Below, piece by piece: positions 14,962-24,736 of a DNA stretch of 27,026 nt. The first letter of the stretch is position 1. Every line of letters starts with the position of its first letter. Source of the stretch: JANQRV01 sp964533785 (lineage in GTDB: Bacteria > Bacteroidota > Bacteroidia > Chitinophagales > Saprospiraceae); the NCBI GenBank assembly GCA_964533785.1, contig CAZHNG010000046.1:1-27026 (forward strand), given 5' to 3'. Made by a program: the position numbers and the translations under genes. Below the pieces are notes generated by a model that did no database searches, was not told the origin of the DNA, and worked only from the letters and a program-made list of their open reading frames with translations.

Positions 14962-17808
14962 CCGCGGCAACTGGAAAACATTGTCGTTAAACCGCTGCGC
15001 AATCAATTGCTGCAAGTCAGCCGCCTGCGCGATATACGTTCCGAAGCCCGCAATGGGAATGCTACTATTGAACTCGATTTCCAATTCGGGGTCAATACGG
15101 ATCTGGCTTTCATCGAAGTCAATGAAAAGATCGATCAAGTGATCAGCTATTTGCCCAAAGCTTTGGAGCGCCCCCGTGTGATCAAAGCCAATGCCTCCGA
15201 TATCCCGGTCTTTCACCTCAGTGTCATTCCGAATACCTGGGAAGGGCTGAGCTCCCAAGCCCGCAATCAGTCCCTTCTGGAATTAAGCGAATTTAGCCAA
15301 ACGGTACTCAAACGCCGTATCGAACAATTAACGCAAGTAGCTTTTGCGGATCTCAGCGGGACGGTGCAGCCGGAAATCCAGATCATCCCAAAGCAGGAAT
15401 TGATGCATTCTTCCGGCATTCGTATCGAGGATATCCAGCAGGCCCTGCAATCCAATAACCTGGACCTGGGAAGTATCCTGGTGCAAGACGGACACTATCA
15501 ATTTAATGTGCAATTTTCCTCTACCCTACAACGCGTAAGCGATATCGAAAACATCTACCTGAACCGCAAAGAAGACCTGTTACAACTGAAGGACATCGCC
15601 GCAGTGCGCCTGCAACCCCGCAAAAGACAGGGTAAATACCTTCTGAACGATAAAGAGGGCGTCATCATCACCGTCCGTAAACAAGCGGATGCCCGGTTAT
15701 TTGCCCTCGAAGAGAGCTTCACCCAGCTATTGGAGTCCTTCCGGACGGATTATCCGCAATTGGATTTTGCGGTGACGAATGATCAAACGCGCTTCCTGCG
15801 GCTGTCGATCGAGAATTTAACTTCCAGCCTCCTTTACGGCGCTTGTTTTGCTTTCCTGATCATGTTCCTGTTTTTTCTGGAGTGGCGGGCTCCCTTCATG
15901 ATCTGTCTTTCCATTCCCATTGCCCTGATCCTTTCGGCCTTAGGTTTTTACCTGGCCGGTATCAGTATCAATACGATCTCCCTGGCGGGACTGATCCTGG
16001 GCGTAGGCTTGATGATCGACAATGCCATCATCGTGATCGATAATATCCGCCAACAGCGACAACTTGGACTGCCGCTGAGTGCCGCCTGTATCCGGGGCGG
16101 TAATGAAGTGATCCGCCCTTTGATCAGCTCCGCGCTGACTACCTGTTCGGTCTTTGTACCTTTGGTCTTTTTGAGTGGAATTACGGGAGCCTTGTTCTAC
16201 GATCAGGCGGTTTCTATATCAATAGCTTTGGGAGGCTCCCTGCTGGTGTCCTTTGTATTGTTACCTACCCTGTCCAGGATTATTTTGCGCAAACAGAACG
16301 TAAAGACTATTTCCCAGGAAGAATGGATCGCCGCTTCCGGGCGAACCTTCTACGCCCGTTCTGTCGATATCTTTCTACGCCACCGCTGGCTGGTCTTTAT
16401 CATTTACCTGGCACTATTGATAGCCGGTTACCACTGTATCCAGCAAATGCCCCGTCAGGCTTTTCCGGCTATGAGCCGGGACGGGCTCGATATCGCCATC
16501 GACTGGAACGAGCCGTTGAACCTGGCCGAAAACGAACAACGGCAACAACAATTCCTGCATGATTTTCGGCAGCAATTCGAAACAGCCAGCCTCTTCATTG
16601 GCGAACAACAGTTCCTGCTCGACGATCAGCCACAGTTGAATAACGAAACCAGGATCCTGCTATACCGCAACGATGCAATTGACCTGGCCGTCTTACAAGA
16701 CGAGGTGCGTGAGTACCTGAATGCCCGCTATCCCATTGCCTTGACCGATGTACGTCCCATCAGGAATTTGTTCGACGAAATATTTAGCAACGATGACTTA
16801 CCCCTGGTTGCTCATTTACAATCCGCCGCCGACCGTAGCGTACCAGACCTCAGTACGCTGCAACCTTTGTTGAATGAATTACCGCCTTCCATTTTGCTGC
16901 CGCCCCGGCAGGAACAGATAAGCATTTACATCGACCGCGAACAAGCCAATTTATACCAGGTAGACTACACGGCGATTTTTAATAGTTTGAAGACTTTGTT
17001 GAACAACAACGAGGTTACTGCGCTGAAATCATCGAATCAGCTCATTCCCGTCGTTGTTGGCATGCCTGCATCCAGTCTTTTTTCAGTTATCGACGAAGCA
17101 ATGGTTTCCAATCAGGATCAAAAACCGGTTCCGTTAAAACACTTTATCCGGGTCGAACGAACGGAAAATATTAAAACGATCAGCGCAGGCAGAGCGGGAG
17201 AAAGCTTTAATATTGGGTTTCCGGAGTTCTCTTCAGTATGGATCAAGGAGTTAAGGCAAAAACTACAGCACTACCCCTCCATAAATGCTTATTTTTCGGG
17301 CCGCGTTTTCGAAGATCAAAAATTACTGCAAGAATTGACGATGGTATTGCTGATTGCTGTCGTACTCCTTTACCTTATCCTGGCCATTCAATTTGAGTCC
17401 TTGTTGCAGCCTTTGATCGTTATTTTGATCATCCCATTGGGATTTGCCGGATCCTCGGTCACTTTGTATTGGGCGGGAGAAAGTCTCAATATCATTGCCT
17501 TGATCGGCATGGTGGTCATGGGAGGGATTATTGTGAATGATGCGATTCTGAAGATCGATATGATGAACCGGCTTTCCGGGAAATACTCGGTGCACCAAGC
17601 TATTCACGGTGGGGGGCGCCGCCGGTTGCGTCCGATCATAATGACCAGCTTAACGACGATACTGGCATTGACGCCTATTCTTTTTTCGGCTGGTCTGGGG
17701 GCTGAGTTGCAGAGGCCGCTGGCATTTGCGGTGATTGGGGGATTGTCTGTCGGCACTTTGGCAAGTTTATATGTGATCCCTGTGTTGTACCGCTTGGTGC
17801 GACGTTAG
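14803..17808 (+). CDS. RND efflux permease (RND permease 2), AcrB/HAE type
   Basis: A full-length 1001-residue RND inner-membrane exporter. The N-terminus MLSFLVHRPIAVLMSCFGAV is the standard RND start (RPIAV, TM1), followed by the porter-domain motif PVSLLPDIPIPAISV. TM2-TM6 lie at about 345-495, with the TM4 relay GLMIDNAIIVIDNI (Asp406, then Asn). The second porter domain and TM8-TM12 (LLIAVVLLYLILAIQFESLLQPL, GGIIVNDAILKIDMMN) complete the fold. It is only distantly related to RND permease 1. No adaptor or outer-membrane channel gene is nearby. Its 5' end and promoter exist in three extra broken copies to the left. It is divergent from the 73-residue six-cysteine peptide gene and shares its control region, so it could export that peptide or a related compound. 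This is an inference; the substrate is not known. Confidence 0.95.
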   Translation: MLSFLVHRPIAVLMSCFGAVMLGILVAGTLPVSLLPDIPIPAISVQISYPDVGPRQLENIVVKPLRNQLLQVSRLRDIRSEARNGNATIELDFQFGVNTDLAFIEVNEKIDQVISYLPKALERPRVIKANASDIPVFHLSVIPNTWEGLSSQARNQSLLELSEFSQTVLKRRIEQLTQVAFADLSGTVQPEIQIIPKQELMHSSGIRIEDIQQALQSNNLDLGSILVQDGHYQFNVQFSSTLQRVSDIENIYLNRKEDLLQLKDIAAVRLQPRKRQGKYLLNDKEGVIITVRKQADARLFALEESFTQLLESFRTDYPQLDFAVTNDQTRFLRLSIENLTSSLLYGACFAFLIMFLFFLEWRAPFMICLSIPIALILSALGFYLAGISINTISLAGLILGVGLMIDNAIIVIDNIRQQRQLGLPLSAACIRGGNEVIRPLISSALTTCSVFVPLVFLSGITGALFYDQAVSISIALGGSLLVSFVLLPTLSRIILRKQNVKTISQEEWIAASGRTFYARSVDIFLRHRWLVFIIYLALLIAGYHCIQQMPRQAFPAMSRDGLDIAIDWNEPLNLAENEQRQQQFLHDFRQQFETASLFIGEQQFLLDDQPQLNNETRILLYRNDAIDLAVLQDEVREYLNARYPIALTDVRPIRNLFDEIFSNDDLPLVAHLQSAADRSVPDLSTLQPLLNELPPSILLPPRQEQISIYIDREQANLYQVDYTAIFNSLKTLLNNNEVTALKSSNQLIPVVVGMPASSLFSVIDEAMVSNQDQKPVPLKHFIRVERTENIKTISAGRAGESFNIGFPEFSSVWIKELRQKLQHYPSINAYFSGRVFEDQKLLQELTMVLLIAVVLLYLILAIQFESLLQPLIVILIIPLGFAGSSVTLYWAGESLNIIALIGMVVMGGIIVNDAILKIDMMNRLSGKYSVHQAIHGGGRRRLRPIIMTSLTTILALTPILFSAGLGAELQRPLAFAVIGGLSVGTLASLYVIPVLYRLVRR

Positions 17809-17900
17809 GGGCGAGACACCTTCAATAAAAGAATCCTACCCCTGCACCCATCACAGGCACCGTACGCTCAGCCGCCCTTCAATCGCATGGAGTTATATCA

Positions 17901-17908
17901 TATATTTG
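17901..17908 (+). promoter_or_regulatory. -7 promoter element TATATTTG
   Basis: A perfect match to the Bacteroidota -7 consensus TAnnTTTG, only 8 nt before the ATG at 17917. Transcription would start almost at that ATG, giving a nearly leaderless message and favouring 17917 over 17887 as start. The -33 element is weak. Confidence 0.5.
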
Positions 17909-17916
17909 CGAAAAAA

Positions 17917-18306
17917 ATGCAACGCTACAGTTACCTCCCTTCGTTTTTCACATTGAGTTTATTGGTTTTTCTTCCTTTCTTCTCATCTTTTACTTTACCA
18001 AAAGATACCAATTGCCGGCTTTATGTTCCGAATGTTTTCTCTCCGAACGGAGACGGTACGAATGATGTTTTTTTGCCGCAAACCAATTCGGAGTGCCCCC
18101 TGGTCGCTTATGAATTGTTCATCTTCGATCGTTGGGGCGGTATTCTTTTTCAAACCACCGACATCAATAACGGCTGGGATGGAGAATTCGACGGCCAGAA
18201 AATGGAAGCGGGCACTTATGCCTATAATATTGAATACGCTTTTGCGGCTACGGATACTACGGTACAAGCGCTGTTGAAGCAGGGAGAACTGATTTTGGTG
18301 AGATGA
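17917..18306 (+). CDS. Small secreted protein made of one CHU_C domain
   Basis: About 129 residues from the preferred start at 17917. After a signal peptide (to about residue 27), the whole mature protein is a single gliding-motility-associated C-terminal domain: VPNVFSPNGDGTNDVF, FIFDRWGGILFQT, NGWDGEFDGQKMEAGTYAY, ending in a strand GELILVR. This domain normally sits at the end of large secreted or adhesive proteins as the type B signal for the type IX secretion system. Here there is no cargo ahead of it. It may be a minimal surface protein, or the remains of a larger gene whose front was lost. The frame is also open from 17887. Confidence 0.85.
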   Translation: MQRYSYLPSFFTLSLLVFLPFFSSFTLPKDTNCRLYVPNVFSPNGDGTNDVFLPQTNSECPLVAYELFIFDRWGGILFQTTDINNGWDGEFDGQKMEAGTYAYNIEYAFAATDTTVQALLKQGELILVR

Positions 18307-18414
18307 CTTTGGTGGAGGTTTGGTGATCCGGCTTGAATAGATAGGTCTAATTCTTTTCCTTAACAGCATTGGGCCGCCAGGTCGGCAGGTAGCACCTGTT
18401 CTCTTAATAGTAAG

Positions 18415-21400
18415 CTATTCTTCTCCCAAAAACGCTGCCAGCGGTTCCTTATCATTCCGCCAAACCACTATATTATTTTGATAAGCACCGACCAGAAACT
18501 GACCGTCCGTACTGATCGATAAATCCTTGAGGTTGCCAGGACCGTTGAGGGTGTGAATTAAAAAACCGGACTGGTCCCGGATCTCTAAAAGGCCATTAGC
18601 TGCCTCCAGAGCCAAAAGGTCACCTGCATTGCTCCATTCCAGGAGGGATGCCCCGTTTGGAATATCGACGGATGAAGACTTTCCGGTAAGGGTAACGAAG
18701 TGAAGAACGTTGCCATCCGTAACTACGGTAAAATTACTGCTGTTCGGTTGATGATCAAGGTCCAGTACCAATTGATCGGGATAAGAAAAGTTGCGTATAG
18801 GTTCAAAACGGGTTTGATCCCATAGGATCACTTTGCCGTCCAGGCCACCCGTAACCGGTATATTTTCGGGCGGAAGAAAGAGCACGGAGCTTACTCCCGC
18901 AGCATGTCCCGTGAGTGTTTGCTGTTGATTGGTCTTTAAGTTCCATAAAATGGCATTATTATTTTCCAAGCCTATTAAGACGAGGGTACCATCCGACGTA
19001 ATAACCAGGTCGGTGATACCGCCGGCTACGGTGAGGGAATCCACCGTCTGCTGATCTTCGAGTCTCCATATCCGTATCTGGCCGCCATTATCAGCGCTGG
19101 CAATCGTTGCTGTCGCTTTGGCTGCATCCAGAGCAACTATGCGTTGACTGCCGTGACCGGTGTAGGTCCAATCAGGAGTTAGCGCACCCGCTGTTCCCAT
19201 TTGCCATCCTGTGATATTGCCATTGCGCGAGGCAGTGAGTAAGTAGTTTCCTTCGCGGATATACTGTAACCGTTCGATATCAGCATTGGTTGGAGTCGCT
19301 AGGCGTTGAATGGGGACGGTTACCGGAATTTGCCAACGCAGTAATCCGCCGGTAACATCGTTCGTAAATAAAAGAATATTGGGGGACTTACTCAGGGATG
19401 CACTGCTGATTTTTTCGGAATGCCCCTTCAGTTCAAAAATCGGATCAGCTTCGTATGCTGGAGCCCAAACGTAGGCTATTTCACTCGCAATTGTCACGAT
19501 CATCCTTCCGTTTGCTGCAAAATAGGCCTGATCGAAGTTTACATTATCTCGTTGAAGCCGGTCAACTTCCGACAGAGCATCCTCTGAAAAATTAAGGTAA
19601 ACCACTTCATCACGGATCGTATATAAGGCCTGCTGTCCCTCTTCGGAGAAAGCGACACTATTGATCGGTATGCCTGTGGTATTTGCAAGCACCTCAGCAG
19701 AAGCATTTGCTAGGTCACACAAAAAAAGGCCCTTGTCCGTTCCTGCCAGCAACCATTGATTGTCCGGATGCAGGGCAATGGCGTGTATGATACTCACCTC
19801 GGGCAGATCCAGTATCAACCGCGGAGTAGTCTGGTTAAACTGCCAGACTGTGATATTGCCGGTATTATCTCCCGCCACCAGTATCCTATTATCGGTCGCC
19901 ATATCGATACACTCGATTCCTGGTTTTCCCTCTCCCTCAAACCCGTATTTTTGGGAAACGGCGCTGCGGCCAACTTCCCACAAGTGAATAACATGATCGG
20001 CACCGCCGGCTATAACGTATTGGTCGTTTTTCGAAAACCGGATCGCTTGCACCGTACTTTCCGGACCGGACAACTCTTGTTCTTTTACAAGGTCCCCTGC
20101 TTCATCTTCCGCAAATAAAAATACACTGAAAGTTCCGGCATTAGCATACGATAATGCCAGCAGTTTCTCCGTTGAAGAGGCTGCTATTTTCGCGGGTGCT
20201 GCCTCCAATCCATTATTCAAAAGAATACTATCGTAAAGGATATGCTCACCGTATAACTTTTTCAGTTCAGTAAGCAGATTGATTTCAGCCTTGTTTTCTT
20301 CCCATACTGACCGTAACAACTGAAAAGCCTGAGTTGGGTTGTCATCGGCAATTTGTCTGGATTGGGTCAGCACCCGATTTATTTCCAGGCTTTTATTGCG
20401 TTGCCAAAAGAACAGCACCGTGCTGACTATCAGAACTAAGGTAGCTACCGCCAACATGCCCTGCAGGATATAGGAGCGACGTTTTTTTCGTTGCTCAGCC
20501 AATATTCCGTTTCTGCATTTTTCAACGAAATCTTTTTCCTTTAAAGATAATGCCCGCATTCCGGCCGAGCCATGATCCAGGATGCTGAGTTCGGCTTCAT
20601 TCAATGGCAGCATCTGATCCTCATTGGTGCCTGACTTGCTATCCCATAGACGCGCAGCTACCTGACCTGGAGTATCCGAGGTACGATATTTTTCAATGAC
20701 TACCGGAGCCAAGACGTCGTGCGTTAACCTTACGGCTTCCGCATCACCGATCGTTGCTTCGCTCAACAGGTAATACTGCTTCAGACGCGTGATCAATTGT
20801 TCTATATGTTCCGGTGGGTGTTGGTTGTATCTTTCAAGTAGCGTTTCTTTTTTTTCTAGTCCGGCCGTAGCACGTTTAGTTGTCAGAAAGTAGAGCAGGT
20901 CATATACGAGCCCTGTTGCTATGGGAATGTCATCCCATGCGGCTAATTTCCCTAGTTGTTCTTCAAAAAGGCGTTGTATCCAATTGCCTTCTTCCTCTAT
21001 CTGCCGGTAAAGTTCAAGGTCAAACACTTTTTCTCCCGATCCTTGTCGGCTGGATTCGGTTTGTTCCCACATTTTAGTCAATAGTACCTGCAATACGGTG
21101 GCTACGGGCGACTCCGCATCGCGGCTCAAATCACGGGCGATGGCCGGAGCCAGTTCGGACGTAACCTTTAAACCATAGGGTGCTTCAGGATTTTTATCTT
21201 TACTGAGTCCTTCTACAACTTCAAAGATCGCTTTTTCCCGGAGGCGATCTACGCGTATTTCCGGCAGGAAGATGGGTAGAACTGTTCCGAGCTCTTGCTT
21301 CACCCGTCCCAGGTATTCCTCCCGAAAACTGAGGATGACTTTGCCCTCAACACTTTCACCACCGGTAAATAGCGTCTTGAGCAGCCGCCCGAAATTCAGC

Positions 21401-22512
21401 AATTCATTCTCTACGTCGGGATCGGGGATCGTATAAACCTCTTCTACCTGATCGACGATCAACGTAAAGGGTTTTTTCGCAGCTCTTTCTTTATCCAACC
21501 ATTTTTGTTTGATCACAGTTGGATCGTTGCTTCCGAAGTATTGATAGAGTGGCCGGGCTAAACCCCCGGTAACGGGACGTGCATAGAGGTACACTTCTTG
21601 TTCTCTTTCCAGGCGGGGCAATAGACCTGCCTGCAATACGGAAGACTTTCCTACGCCTGACTGACCGTAGAGGAGGATGATGGGAGTCTTATTTCTGTAA
21701 GGAGAAGTAATTTCTTCGTACAGGTCTTTGATCAGGCAGGAACGTCCGAAAAAAATAAGGGCGTCCTCCCGCTCGTATCTTCGCAGATTTTTGAATGGCT
21801 GGGGAGGGTATACAATGTCATTGGGGAGCGGAGGGAGAAAGAAGAGGCAATCTCCTTTCATTTTAGGAAAGCTCCATGCCTTGTATAATTCGGCTCCCTT
21901 TTTGGGAAACAGGTCCCACGGGAATTGATCTTTCGGGGAGTCAATCAGGAATCCTTCTCCCCGGTGTTTGGTTTCACCGATCCGGTGTTTGTATTCGTGG
22001 GACTCGTAGGCTTCTTCGATAGACCTGCCTGCCGAAAGTTGTTCGTAGAAATAAAGGGCAAAATCGCGCGCTGCGGCATCCCCGATCCGGGAGTAGGTAG
22101 CGAGGACCAAAGGAATACCGTATTCCTGATAGATGCTGACCTGTCCCTGCGTTTCGCACCCGTTCAGGAAGAGGAGCTGCAGATTTGGTGCTTTCTTCGC
22201 CAAAAATTCCGCAAGGGCAGCGGGTGAAGCGCTCTGTTGACGACCATCGCTAAAGTCACGCAATAAAAGTTGATAACTATTCGTATGGCCCGCAAAATGA
22301 AAGATGACCAAATCATCCGCGTACTGCGCTACTTTTTCTACAATATCGGAAGCAGTAGCGTTGGGGATGGAGTAAAACTCACACCATCCCCGTGCTTTTG
22401 CTCTTTCCAGGTGCCGTTCGATACCCTTGAGTTCCTCATCGAGCATTTCCAGCTTCAGGTCACTTTGATTACCGTATCCGGCGTAAGCCAGTAGTACTAC
22501 AGGTTTATTCAT
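18415..22512 (-). CDS. CHAT protease - nSTAND NTPase - TM - WD40 protein
   Basis: A 1365-residue multidomain protein. Residues 1-190 are a caspase-like CHAT domain: FHFAGH gives the catalytic His76 and FLNGCE the catalytic Cys119. Residues 240-670 are an nSTAND P-loop NTPase with Walker A GQSGVGKSS (Lys289) and Walker B LIVDQVEE (Asp354), followed by helical winged-helix-like parts. KKRR and a single hydrophobic helix lie at about 677-703. From about 760 to the end are roughly a dozen WD40-like repeats, perhaps two propellers (GGADHVIHLW, AGDNTGNITVW, GGLDGKVILWD). Positive charges before the helix predict protease and NTPase inside and WD40 outside the inner membrane. The start codon overlaps the stop of the PKD/barrel gene (ATGA). 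It is likely a signal-activated protease, perhaps in stress or phage defence, but the trigger and target are unknown. Confidence 0.93.
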   Translation of the reverse strand: MNKPVVLLAYAGYGNQSDLKLEMLDEELKGIERHLERAKARGWCEFYSIPNATASDIVEKVAQYADDLVIFHFAGHTNSYQLLLRDFSDGRQQSASPAALAEFLAKKAPNLQLLFLNGCETQGQVSIYQEYGIPLVLATYSRIGDAAARDFALYFYEQLSAGRSIEEAYESHEYKHRIGETKHRGEGFLIDSPKDQFPWDLFPKKGAELYKAWSFPKMKGDCLFFLPPLPNDIVYPPQPFKNLRRYEREDALIFFGRSCLIKDLYEEITSPYRNKTPIILLYGQSGVGKSSVLQAGLLPRLEREQEVYLYARPVTGGLARPLYQYFGSNDPTVIKQKWLDKERAAKKPFTLIVDQVEEVYTIPDPDVENELLNFGRLLKTLFTGGESVEGKVILSFREEYLGRVKQELGTVLPIFLPEIRVDRLREKAIFEVVEGLSKDKNPEAPYGLKVTSELAPAIARDLSRDAESPVATVLQVLLTKMWEQTESSRQGSGEKVFDLELYRQIEEEGNWIQRLFEEQLGKLAAWDDIPIATGLVYDLLYFLTTKRATAGLEKKETLLERYNQHPPEHIEQLITRLKQYYLLSEATIGDAEAVRLTHDVLAPVVIEKYRTSDTPGQVAARLWDSKSGTNEDQMLPLNEAELSILDHGSAGMRALSLKEKDFVEKCRNGILAEQRKKRRSYILQGMLAVATLVLIVSTVLFFWQRNKSLEINRVLTQSRQIADDNPTQAFQLLRSVWEENKAEINLLTELKKLYGEHILYDSILLNNGLEAAPAKIAASSTEKLLALSYANAGTFSVFLFAEDEAGDLVKEQELSGPESTVQAIRFSKNDQYVIAGGADHVIHLWEVGRSAVSQKYGFEGEGKPGIECIDMATDNRILVAGDNTGNITVWQFNQTTPRLILDLPEVSIIHAIALHPDNQWLLAGTDKGLFLCDLANASAEVLANTTGIPINSVAFSEEGQQALYTIRDEVVYLNFSEDALSEVDRLQRDNVNFDQAYFAANGRMIVTIASEIAYVWAPAYEADPIFELKGHSEKISSASLSKSPNILLFTNDVTGGLLRWQIPVTVPIQRLATPTNADIERLQYIREGNYLLTASRNGNITGWQMGTAGALTPDWTYTGHGSQRIVALDAAKATATIASADNGGQIRIWRLEDQQTVDSLTVAGGITDLVITSDGTLVLIGLENNNAILWNLKTNQQQTLTGHAAGVSSVLFLPPENIPVTGGLDGKVILWDQTRFEPIRNFSYPDQLVLDLDHQPNSSNFTVVTDGNVLHFVTLTGKSSSVDIPNGASLLEWSNAGDLLALEAANGLLEIRDQSGFLIHTLNGPGNLKDLSISTDGQFLVGAYQNNIVVWRNDKEPLAAFLGEE

Positions 22513-24572
22513 TTTTTACTTTTGCGTCCGAAGGCCGCCAGTTTGAGTTTCAAAAACAATTCAAATGTAGTCATTTGCGTAGATACTTCTAACGCTGGTA
22601 AAGTATTGCAGTAGAAATTTGGCGTGTTCACATTGAAACATTCCTCGACACTCGGGTTTTTGAAGAGCACTGGAAAATTAGTATAATTTACCCGGGCACC
22701 ACCGACGATTCCGTGCACATCTCCAATTTCCACGGAAAGCCCCGTCGTGAATCCTAGACTGGTCTGATGTTGATCCTCCCGATTTTGCAGCATTCCATAC
22801 CTTCTGGCTGGAGAGCCATTTCCTCCGCTGTGAATGACAAAGCCGTTAATGAACGACCTGTTGACGATTAAGGGAAAATTGAGACTAGCATGACCACTAA
22901 GACGAAGTAAATTTTGCAGCTGTACGCCTATCAATCCGCGAATATTGGCTTGTTGTATTTCAGTTTGATCTCTTACGAATTCTCCGAAAGAATATTCGAA
23001 CTTTTGACGAGTATAACCGACTCCGTATCCCCAGGCTAGCCATCCGCGTTGCATAGGTGCGTTTTGGTAAGTGAGCTGTAGGGAAAAGTTATCCGTAATG
23101 TTCTCGGTGATGGGGTCAGCGCTCACTTCATATTCATTAGGAAAAGACTCTCCATCATCAAAAAACGTTTCTATCCCATTTACAGTGATATTCTGGCTTA
23201 AAGGATAACCAACACTCAGGAACAGTCCCTTATGTCTCCACTTGGGCCGGGCTCCAGAAAGTGGAATATCTTTCGGTGCTCCCGTAAATAAAATACCACC
23301 ATCAATTTCAGTGTCTCTGGGTCGTTTATCGTGGGTAGGAATTTTGAACACCAACAATCCTTTTTCTTTGCGCATTAGCCCTACGTTACGGATGACAAAG
23401 ATCAGGCTGTCTTTTCCAGTACTTTCCACTCTTCGCCATTGTACGGACCGTTCACTTTCCGGCGTGATGCCAGGACGGTAGACTTGTACTTTGGGTTCAC
23501 ACAGGGCGGTATCGATAACGATATCTTCGGGGCCAGCCAATAGATCCTTCGAAATGGTCAGGCCGATGCGTACGGTATCGACAACTCCCTTTCCTTTATT
23601 TTTATACCGGATTTTTCCGATAAGGTCCTGCTGTTGTCCGCGCTTGTAATAAATGACGCGTGGTTCGATGGTGATGCGATTGGGATCGTGAACGTCTTCT
23701 ACTTTGAAGTTGTAATCGGTCAGGTGTTTTTTGCGGGAAAAGGACTGATCGTCGGGTACGTACAAGGCGGAAATTTTCAAGGACTCGGTGCGGTAGCGAT
23801 ATGCTGCAAGGCTTTTGTTGACCACTAAAGAATAGAAAGCATTGAAATTACCGCCATTAGCTACCTTAAAGACTATCTTGTCATCGAATTCATTGACTGC
23901 CTGATCCACTACAAATTCAAGATCACTCGGAGAAAGTAATCCTGGTAGTTTTGCCTGTAAATCCTCCCAGGTCGTTTTGGTGAGAAAATCTGCGTAGTAT
24001 AAGCCCGGGCTATCCTCCGGATCCTGACTGTCGTTAAAGGGAGAGAAATTCAATTTCTGGACATCCCCGGCATTGTTATACAATAAGATCAAATGCCCTC
24101 CCGAATTACTTTTGGTACTCACCGCAACGCGTACCGTATGCTTGGGAATAGCCTCTTTGTTCGCATTGGTTTCGATGGTAACGTCTTGTCCTGGTTCGAA
24201 ATCGTACTCCTTATCCGGTTTACCGAGCTGGTCAGCGGTAATTGTTTTGGTAACCAGCGGAGCTTCGGGAACCGCCCGGGCGTAAAGGGGGGCGACGTAC
24301 AACTTCACTTGATAAGTGCCGGGTCGTGCATATTCGTGCTGCATGCGCGGCAGCGTGCCTTCTTCTTGTTCCTGCATGGCGTAATGGCCGTCGCCAAACT
24401 CCCAGAATAATAACCAGCGGGGACTTTTCTTTTCGCTGGTCGGATTGGCGGGTGGATCCATCCACGTAATGACAAATTCCCGCGAAAAACTGTCATAATA
24501 AAAATCGCAATGCTGTGCACTTAGAAAAATTACTGCAGGGAGTAATAGAAAAGTTAAAAAGGTAGATTTCAT
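22509..24572 (-). CDS. PKD-domain protein with predicted C-terminal beta-barrel
   Basis: A 687-residue exported protein. It has a signal peptide (MKSTFLTFLLLPAVIFLSAQ) and a PKD domain at residues 30-95, with the hallmark WEFGDG (residues 57-62) and HEYARPGTYQVKLYV. The middle (120-440) is beta-rich, with immunoglobulin-like stretches around RYKNKGKGVVDTVRIGLTI. The last 240 residues alternate in the way of outer-membrane barrel strands (LSVGYPLSQNITV, LAWGYGVGYTRQKF, LIGVQLQNLLRLSGHASL, TTFELFLKLKLAAFG). It would therefore bridge surface and periplasm. It is translationally coupled by a 4-nt overlap to the CHAT-nSTAND-WD40 gene, so the two are expected to form one system in which this protein could be the envelope-side partner or sensor. 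The barrel call rests on pattern only. Confidence 0.7.
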   Translation of the reverse strand: MKSTFLTFLLLPAVIFLSAQHCDFYYDSFSREFVITWMDPPANPTSEKKSPRWLLFWEFGDGHYAMQEQEEGTLPRMQHEYARPGTYQVKLYVAPLYARAVPEAPLVTKTITADQLGKPDKEYDFEPGQDVTIETNANKEAIPKHTVRVAVSTKSNSGGHLILLYNNAGDVQKLNFSPFNDSQDPEDSPGLYYADFLTKTTWEDLQAKLPGLLSPSDLEFVVDQAVNEFDDKIVFKVANGGNFNAFYSLVVNKSLAAYRYRTESLKISALYVPDDQSFSRKKHLTDYNFKVEDVHDPNRITIEPRVIYYKRGQQQDLIGKIRYKNKGKGVVDTVRIGLTISKDLLAGPEDIVIDTALCEPKVQVYRPGITPESERSVQWRRVESTGKDSLIFVIRNVGLMRKEKGLLVFKIPTHDKRPRDTEIDGGILFTGAPKDIPLSGARPKWRHKGLFLSVGYPLSQNITVNGIETFFDDGESFPNEYEVSADPITENITDNFSLQLTYQNAPMQRGWLAWGYGVGYTRQKFEYSFGEFVRDQTEIQQANIRGLIGVQLQNLLRLSGHASLNFPLIVNRSFINGFVIHSGGNGSPARRYGMLQNREDQHQTSLGFTTGLSVEIGDVHGIVGGARVNYTNFPVLFKNPSVEECFNVNTPNFYCNTLPALEVSTQMTTFELFLKLKLAAFGRKSKK

Positions 24573-24736
24573 AATTTGGTATTTAGAATTATTGTATCCG
24601 TGTCTTTTGCGGTAAGCAAAACCCTACAGGTTAGACTTACCTACTTGAAAGGATAATCTGCGTTATTCAAATTACAAAACTTTAAGGTATTTTGAAAGTT
24701 TTGGTCTTCAGATTGATCTCTATAGGCGTTTTTAGG

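Noticed and set aside
18310..18414. Terminator between the convergent CHU_C and CHAT genes
   Set aside because: Only short stems (CAGGT/ACCTG) are present, without a T-run on either strand, so no terminator can be supported.
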